A stretch of DNA of 20,927 nucleotides from Ophiothrix spiculata (taxonomy: Eukaryota; Echinodermata; Ophiuroidea; Amphilepidida; Ophiotrichidae), in NCBI GenBank assembly GCA_000969725.1, contig JXSR01S018446.1. One strand, written 5' to 3'. Of this stretch, positions 11,201 through 20,200 are shown one piece after another (the first letter of the stretch is position 1; each line of letters begins with the position of its first letter). The notes beneath the pieces were generated by a model. It ran no database searches. It was not told the origin of the DNA and saw only the letters and a list, made by a program, of their open reading frames with translations. Position numbers and translations under genes: made by a program.

Positions 11201-14200
11201 TAAATGCATTATAAAGATGGACTTTTTTTTGCAAAATGAGTTATCATTTGCAGACAGTTTATGTGTTACTGTCTGCATACTCCAGTTATTGTTAACAAAC
11301 AAGGTGCACAGAACAATGTCACATAAATTTAGTGTAATTTGTGTATATCATTTTGCATCAACAGATACTGACCGAGAAATACCAATAGTTATATGTCCAG
11401 TTAGTTTTTCGACTGATTCTAATTTGGTTACGTGGCCTCAGCCTGTGGTGTCCGATAATATAGACAGGACCCTCACCGTCATATGTGTTCCGGCTTCCGG
11501 CACGACATTTCAGACGGGACAAACTACAGTTGGGTGTTCAGCTACAGATAACTCTGGAAATACTGGAGTCTGTTCATTCAGAGTAAATTTAGGTAAGTAA
11601 CAGATAAAGGATGACGTTGTTGAATGTCGATTTTTGTCAGTTAGATATTTTTACGATACCTATGGTTAAAAGTTATGTATTATGTTGCATGAAAGAGTCG
11701 GAAGTAAGAAATGGCAAACTGTTAAAGGTTTTATTTTGGCTATCAACGGAAACTAGGACGCAGTTCTAATAATTTGTCTAGAAATGCACCATGAGTGCTA
11801 CCTTCGATAATATTGATCACATTATTCTGCTGAAGACTTGCTTGTCATCCCCCAGGGCTCAAATGGAAGTAGTATTTTTGTTGCCAAATAAAAGTCAATA
11901 TTTTTCTGATTGTAAATCCAAAATTTCACCTCCAACGTCTTTATAATTTCGGAAATATAGTTTAAATTTTAAAATTAATTGATGTACCTATTTTTCATTC
12001 CTTTTCTATTTGCATAACAGTCTTATTCGCAGGTGTATATACTTTCTTTTGCCATTTAAGAGAAAACAAGACAAAAGCAAAGGTTGAAACCTTGCACAAT
12101 GCATTTAAAAGGTCAAATGCCAATCAGTTAAAAATAAATTGTACACATGCTGAAATAGGATCACACACCTTCAATGTTATACGTCAAATTGTATTGTTTG
12201 ATACCTCTGTCTTTACTTTACTAAGGGTTTGTGGGTGGTTCTGGGGTGGGGTTGGTGTTTGTGTGTTGGATGTTTGTGTGTGGTTACGGTTATTTCTGCT
12301 CAATAAACAATAAATTTCAGATTGAACCGATTCATATGGGGTATGCATGTTATGCAAGTACTTGTATCATTGGTTGATTGGTTGATTGATTGATATAAAG
12401 CCATATTTAACAAGAAGGTACTACATGAATTCTGTTTCCATTAAAACAGATATGGAGAAACCTCGAATAACTTGTCCACCGTCAACGACAGCGCCTTCAA
12501 CTCAGGTATCCTGGCCTAATCCAACAGTATCGGACAATGTGAATCTACCATTAGATGCATCTTGCAACCCACCTTCTGGATATCGTAGCTTTGTCGAGGG
12601 ACAAAACACAGTGACATGCACAGTCTCTGATATGGCTGGCAATTCTGATTTCTGCAGATTTACTGTCACAGTGGGTAAGAGGCACAGAAAATTCTCTAGA
12701 AAGTGATTTTGTTTTTACTTTAAGCAAAAAAAAAAGCTTTATTATTTGACCACATAAGCAGGTTTTCTGTCATACATTTTGGTACGCAAGAAGTATTTCC
12801 CAACAGATCATCCATGCATGAATAAGCATATGGATGGTTGTTTTATTTCAAAAATTTCACAAACGTTACCACACAAAACAATGCCTTAAAATAAATATTG
12901 TAAAAAAAATTCCGACCACTTTTATAAAATATTTGTATTATGCTACACATCATATGTGTAAAGTGCAATAAAAATACTACCAGCTCAGATAATTTTTACT
13001 TTGAAGTCGTTATTTCTGTGAGATGTCACAAATGTAACAGAACGTTACATGCAGTTTATTCGGGATTTGGGCAGTTGATTGAACCTATAAACGTCTACAT
13101 GTCTTGACTCTACCGTTTAGTGCCATTGTCAACGACAAACTCGTGTGTATATTGTTCATGCTAGATTCTTAAAAAGCTATTTAAAAGTGATTTTTTTCAA
13201 CTTTTCGGTCACAAACGTTACTTTGGAACGCCCTACAGCGTACATTAATTTTTCATTTTCTTTACGAAGAATGCGAAGAAACTGTTGCAATTTGATTAAT
13301 GTTTATGAATATTTAGGATGTATTCGTAAAAAAGAGCAGACATTACGCATTAACAATTATCGAATGTGCTTGATTTTCGATTAGTATGATAAACGATTAT
13401 TATGATATCTCATTTCTGATTTTATTACGTGTTAAGGGAAATACTAGTGCATTTGCGCCATATGTAGTTAACATGCATGATATGTATGTAATGTATTCAT
13501 GAACTAGCTGTATCTCTGTAGTTTAGGTCATCATGGTCAATTATGGTATAATAAATAGTTTATAGGCCGAACAATATTTTTTTCGACAGTGTTAACAGAA
13601 ATCCAGAGTACAGGACCCTATTGTTTGTCAATGCAACCCTTACTCTGGATTTTTGTATAAATTGTCCAATATTTTTTTATTGTGCCTAGAGGGTATCCAT
13701 ACCCAAAAGAGAACGATTGTGGTGAGTCTAGAATATAGTTTGGAAATTCTAAAACCTTTATTTTATATTAAAGAGAAAATAAATTGGCGATAAAAGTAGG
13801 ACAAAATAATAGTATTATGTATTTGACTTCTCAGAAAGAATGCTAATACACACATGATTTTGTACTCATTCTCAGATATTACAAGACCAATAATTACTTG
13901 CCCAGCACCTGATACAATCATTACAAACCAACAGGGTTTGACGACCTGGCCAGATCCGCAAGTATCTGATAATCTGGATCGGTCCTTGCCTGTCGTCTGC
14001 AACCCATTTTCTGGATCAAAATTCACCGGCACTGAGACTGTTGTCACGTGCTCCACAGCTGATAAAGCGGGTAACAAAGCTATCTGTGCATTTACTGTTA
14101 ATTCAGGTAAGGACTATACAAGGTTTAAGGACCTTACTGAATACCTTACTGTAACCTTAGTTAAGTACATTGTAAACTGCACCTAATTTTTGGTTTTCGA

Positions 14201-17200
14201 GTTATGAAATAACTACTAATACGTATAGCAACATTATATTATAAAACAGTCAACTAATAGACAAGGTTTACACCAGGTTTAAAGGTATACCTAGTTTTTG
14301 TTCTGTTGTAATAGCTGTAAAAATAAACACGACGTATCATATGATATATGTGATGCCTCACTCTGAAAAGAGGGACTTTACGACAGAATACTTTTCGAGA
14401 AACTGATGAAAATAGGCTGCAACAAATAAAGAAAATAATACGAATTTCAAACAGATTTTCTGTTGTAAAAATTGATCGCCTTGAACAAGATGATCAATTG
14501 TTTCTTGATCAGTGTCATTCACCAATTTCAACAAGTAAGGTGTCATTTTGTTGTCAAGCTTATGTCAATCTTAGAAAATGCTCTAACAGATGAATTGATA
14601 AAGTCAAAATAAATATCATCTTCAAAGTCCCCCTCTTTCGGAGTAAGCCATCACATATACAATTTTTCTCGGATATAAAAATTCAATGTGACTCAATAAC
14701 AATACTATGGTATTTTAAACTAAAATAAAATAGAACAGACAGTAATTGGGTATTTACGAGATATCTATCGATTAGATAGCGTCGTAATATGTTTAAAGCA
14801 TAGTCCATGTGACAGTTTAATCTAATCCTGAGCCCGTTTAGAATGACTTGATTGAAACAAAAAACGAAATTAAATTTTCAGCGGATCAAACACCACCAAC
14901 AATTACTTGTCCAACTAACATGTTAATCACATCCTCTACCGCCACCTGGACCAACCCGCGAGCGTCTGACAATATTGATACGGCTCTTCAAGTCTCTTGC
15001 AACCCCCCATCTGGATCCAGTTTTAATCTTCCTGTAAACACTGTCACGTGTTCAGCAACTGACAAAGCAGGGAATACTGGGACATGCTTGTTTACTGTCA
15101 CTCGAGGTATGTGATAGTCCGATCCTAGGACCTTGATTTTTTTCTCTGTGTTATACTATCCACAATATAAATCCACTATCACATCATACCACTAATACTA
15201 GAAAGCCAGAATTCTACATAGCAGACTGATTGCATGGCAGACTGACCGCCCCTCCATTTTTTCGGGGTAGGTAGTAAAGTGGCTTTCTAGATAACTGGAC
15301 TTGTTAGTTATGTTGGTTTGTGTCACCTGAAAAAACGAGGTTTCTATTAATCGAACTAGGTATGTGGTAGCGTTACAACATGGTGAAGAATATATGGAAG
15401 ATTCTTACATTTTGATTAAAAGTATGAAAATCGGCATATACTCGACCCAAACATTATGACTTAAATCATTATCATGATTATAGGAGAATGCATTATGTAT
15501 AACAAACTTACTTCCCTTTAATGTAGGTCTAATGCATGTTTCAAATTCAAAGACACAATTTTCTGATTAGTTTTAATCCCTTAATTATGATATATGCAAT
15601 TTCCGTAAAGGCTAAAATTCAAAACATATAAAACAAATGTAGCACATCTTTCAGAACAAGCACCAAGTATAGTAGATAGAGTCTTTATTAATAAGCTTAT
15701 TTCCATTGGGTCATGAAAAAGAATAAGTAAAGGAGAGGAGAAAAGACAACATAAACAAACAAACAGAGCAAAGAAACACATACAAGAGTACAAGAAGGAA
15801 TCGTGTAACAATGTCTCCCACCTTTTACCAACAATATCAATATGAGGGGGTGGTTGGATGGGTGACATGAGTCATACGAAAACGACACGACGGAGAACTT
15901 GTTAATCCTGCTTATCATGTGTCTGTTCCTTAGGATTCAAAAGAAAATAAAAAAAAATCAGAGCAACAATATTTTAATATAGACTTGTGAAATTTTAATA
16001 ATAACATTGATATATTACTTTCTCAATGTTCCAACGATTTTTCTACCAGATCAAGGTGCAACTGTTGACAACATACCACCTACAATAACAAAGTGTCCAG
16101 CTAATATGACAATAACAACTGAGACAGCAACTTGGACTAAGCCGACAGCAATTGACAATGTCGATAATGCTCCGCAGGTTATATGCAATCCCAGCTCAGG
16201 ATCCTCCTTTCCATTGCCGGTAGCGACTGTAACATGTGCAGCAATAGATGCAGCGGGGAATATAGCTACCTGCAGTTTTACTGTAACTAAAGGTAAGGCG
16301 AGACGTCACTAGACTTTCTGTATACCCATTTTGTATTGTAGCAATACCCACCTAGAAATGTGGTGTAATTTGATCCGTGTACCTCAATTGCAAGTTGTAT
16401 ATACTTGTATTTGGATTTGAATAAGAATTGAATATAAACATATAAAAATATTTGACCTAGATGGTCTTATTATGCATTTATCACAAAATTCAGTCGGTGA
16501 GAAGTTCTCACTCTGGTGAGGAAGTCTAGTGACGCCTTTGCCTAAGCTTCTTCGTAACTTCAGATGACAAGAAAGTGTTTGATTGTTTTTCAACACACTT
16601 ATATAATATATTGTGTAATATATACCACCACCATTTACTACCGAAAGTTTTGCTAGAGATACAAAATTTTACGTTTTTTCCTCTTGAACGCCCATTTCAA
16701 ATCATTTGATTTCTGTATGTCCTTATGAGTTATTTTGTAATTTCATTTGTTTACGGGGATTTCTTACAGATGTAGAATCTACATTGGATTTCTTTCAAAA
16801 AATAAGTATTTGGTAGATTTATTTGTGCTTATAACAAACTTAAATAAAAAAGATAATCACCGTGCTCGTTTGGAAGATACACACATTTAAAAAAAGTGTA
16901 CATTTTCCAAAAAAATTACCCGACTTTGAGAAAACCCCTAAAGAAGAATCTTCTATAAACTGATAACTTATTGTATCTACTCGTGCTGATTTTATGTTTC
17001 CCGTTGTAGAAAAATCAGACAACGTAGCTCCAACGATAACATCATGTCCTGGTGACATCACAACGATTTTTACGGTTGCATCCTGGACCAATCCAACAGC
17101 TACCGACAACGTTGACAATGCGCCACAAGTATCCTGCAGTCCTACGTCGGGATCTGTATTTACATTGCCTGTTACGACTGTTGTTTGTGCAGCAATTGAC

Positions 17201-20200
17201 GAGGCAGGAAATATAGCAACTTGCAGCTTTACTGTGACGAGAGGTAATGGAGCAAAGAAAATATAGGGGCCTTCCCATCATGCCTTGCATCAATGGGATA
17301 TTTTGTACAGGTTGTCATGAACATCGTAAGTGATGAAACATAGTACAAATAGCCTACCTCATCGCAATGCTGCATTTCACACATGTTACTTAAGACAAGC
17401 TGTACAAAATACATGTATCCCATTGGAAGCAAGGCATGATTAGACGGTCCTGATATATTCTTAAATGAAGCCATCGAAATGAAAACAAAAAACCAAGGGG
17501 ACAGTCAAGTATAAAGTGGTAGGCAAGCTGTATCAAAAAAGGTGAAGTAGAGTTGTTTATGAGGATTGAAGGGTGAATCAAAGTAACACCGAGGGTCAAA
17601 ATAGCGATTTTCAAGAAATAGGGTACTTTTCCAAACTTGAGTGTGGAAACGGTATCGATAAAAAAACATTTTAAATGTAAATTTGGGAAAGAGGGTAAAA
17701 TTATTTTGGGTAAAAAAAAATCACTCTTTACGGGTGTTTTGAAAAACTGTTCCTGCTTATAACATTATACATGATCCCCTCAGGGAACAAGCAAACACAC
17801 GGTACCACAGACTGTCTCTGGTGGTAATGTATAAAGTTTTGATAGGTTTGGTACCAATATAAGAAACGGTACCAAAATACCGATAAACAATTATTAAAAC
17901 TGATTGAATAATAACTTGCAAATTGCACTATAAAAACCTTGCAGTCAAGCATACAGGGTCGGCTTTTTGCCAGTGGTTAAAAATTACCGGTGGTCTTTTT
18001 TTACCTGCATCTACTCTATTTCCGTCATTTTACTGCAGAGCAAAGAGATACAGAGGCTCCAAGAATAGTGTCCTGTCCCAGCAACATAATTAGCACTTCA
18101 ACTATTGTGACCTATCCTAATCCAGCAGCAACCGACAATGTTGACACAATTCTTCAGATTTCATGCAGCCCTCCATCAGGCTCTGCATTTACGTTGCCTA
18201 CCACAAACGTCATGTGTACGGTGATGGATGCAGCTGGGAATATCGCAAGGTGTGAATTTACTGTAACAAGAGGTTAGTGATGCATTCTCAGTGAATTGTA
18301 AAATTTGAATGTTGTTGTTTTTTCTTCATTATATCCATTGGTGGTTCAAGCTTCTGAAATACTCATATTGCATTTTAATCAATTATATTATATATGAACA
18401 TGGCATATCGATCGCATACATTTCTGTGGGACTCGATTACAAGACACAATATATCTTCTTATATAATTCTTCTTATTTCTTCTTATAATACATCTTTAAT
18501 GTTAGGCACAATTGATGTCCCGATGAACTGCTCATGTTTTGCCGAAACATTTATATTTGTGTGTTTGGTTTTCAGTTCAAGCAGCAGATCAGATTCCGCC
18601 AACACTTGCCTCTTGCCCATCTGATGTAACTATTACATCTACCCAAGCAACATGGAATAACCCAACAGCTACGGACAATGTTGACACCTCTCCTCAAGTT
18701 TCGTGTAGCCCGCCCTCTGGGTCGACATTCCAATTAGGTGCAACTCCTGTAACCTGTACAGCAACTGACGCTACAGGAAACAGGGCGACGTGTAGCTTTA
18801 CGGTGACTCGCGGTAGGTCTGAGTGTATATGAATCAAATTTTGTATAATATTTCCAAAGGATCATTTTAAACTCAACCGGCTTTTTTTTTTAAACCATGG
18901 CGGTTCCGGGTGGTCGGCCGTTAGTTATGAAGTGGAAATATTAAGGCACTAAAGTAAGGTTGCATTAGAAAATATCGCGTTTGTTAACTAGCATCTGCCT
19001 AATACATCCTAATGTTCGGCACAATTGATGTCCCGATGAACACTGGTCGTGTTTTGCTGAAACATTTATATTTGTGTGTTTGGTTTTCAGTCCAAGCGGC
19101 AGATCAGGTTCCACCAACACTAGCCTCCTGTCCATCTGATATAACTATTACATCTACCCAAGCGACATGGACCAACCCAACAGCTACGGACAATGTTGAT
19201 GCCAACCCACAAGTTTTATGTAACCCCCAATCCGGGACTACTTTCACTTCAACTGTTACTACTGTTACGTGTACTGCAAGAGATACTGCAGGGAATACAG
19301 CCTCCTGCAGCTTTACCGTTACTAGAGGTAAGTGTGGCAAGAATGCTTTCCCTCAAAGTAAAAACGCAGTATCTGCATTGGAGATATATATACAAGCTAC
19401 TTCATTTTCGAATGGAGAAATACTGCACAATTTAAAAGACGATTAATTCTCTTTCATATCTAAAGGCAGTATCTACTATAGCAAACATGTGTAAATACAA
19501 CTTTTTAGCATGGTAAATGTGTTTTGTGCAATCACATACTAATAGGATGCATCTGCTAAGCTTTGTAAGTGCACATACTGCGGTTTTACTTTGTGGGACA
19601 GAATTTGGGAAGCATTTTAATATCAAATCATAATATATCTGAACAACAACATCTCGATCCAGAGCGAATATAAAAACGTGCTTGTAAGATTATGTTAGCA
19701 GCTAAAAAGCATTCCATCGAAGATGCTCTTAAGCAATATCAATTCGGTTCAATCCAGTACAAATTATTTCTATTTTTCTCAGGTCTTATATTTAATCGTA
19801 TACAATTATCAAATTGCAAGAATGTTATATGTATACAAACTTTAAATAAATAACACATCATCTAAATTTTATACAAATAATATAAAACCAATTTCGGTAG
19901 ATTATAATGTGACAATACTATTGCTCAATATCAATATGATCTACATGGTATAAAATTGAATAAACTAGAATTCACAGTAAGATAGTTTTTTCAAAACTCG
20001 TCGTCTACGTTTTCTCAAGTTCATGGATACGCTTATCAAGGATCCTGCCTTCTGCAGCTGGATGCCAAAACCGGGAGGAGAAGACATTAGGTCTTTGCGT
20101 CACTTCAACCTTCTCTCAACATCAAAACGGATAAATATGCAAGGAATCCAATTCCTTATATGGTGAAGCTTTTACATATTGAATAAACAGAAATGCACTA

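Larger units (their letters stand above)
11593..12449 (+). other. intron 8
   Basis: Contains a GT-rich strand-asymmetric stretch at about 12226-12292 and a short (GATT)n run at about 12371-12394. No element, exon or RNA gene is recognised. Confidence 0.8.
18489..19327 (+). repeat. tandem duplication of an intron-tail plus HYR-exon cassette
   Basis: Unit 1 at about 18489-18812 and unit 2 at about 19004-19327 begin with nearly the same intron sequence (gcacaattgatgtcccgatg, then aacatttatatttgtgtgtt and ggttttcag) and continue into exons 15 and 16. Intronic identity this high indicates a recent event. The 5' half of the exon is also nearly identical; the 3' half differs. Confidence 0.92.

Noticed and set aside
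12092-12313. 73-residue frame in intron 8
   Set aside because: Its second half is produced by a GT-rich low-complexity tract; no family features.
13145-13384. 79-residue frame in intron 9 as an extra exon
   Set aside because: No HYR cysteines or PPSG motif and no phase 1 splice sites around it.
15581-15918. Antisense retroelement end in intron 11
   Set aside because: The purine-rich strand and an aataaag-like signal on the opposite strand are suggestive, but the frames there show no reverse transcriptase motif and are low complexity.
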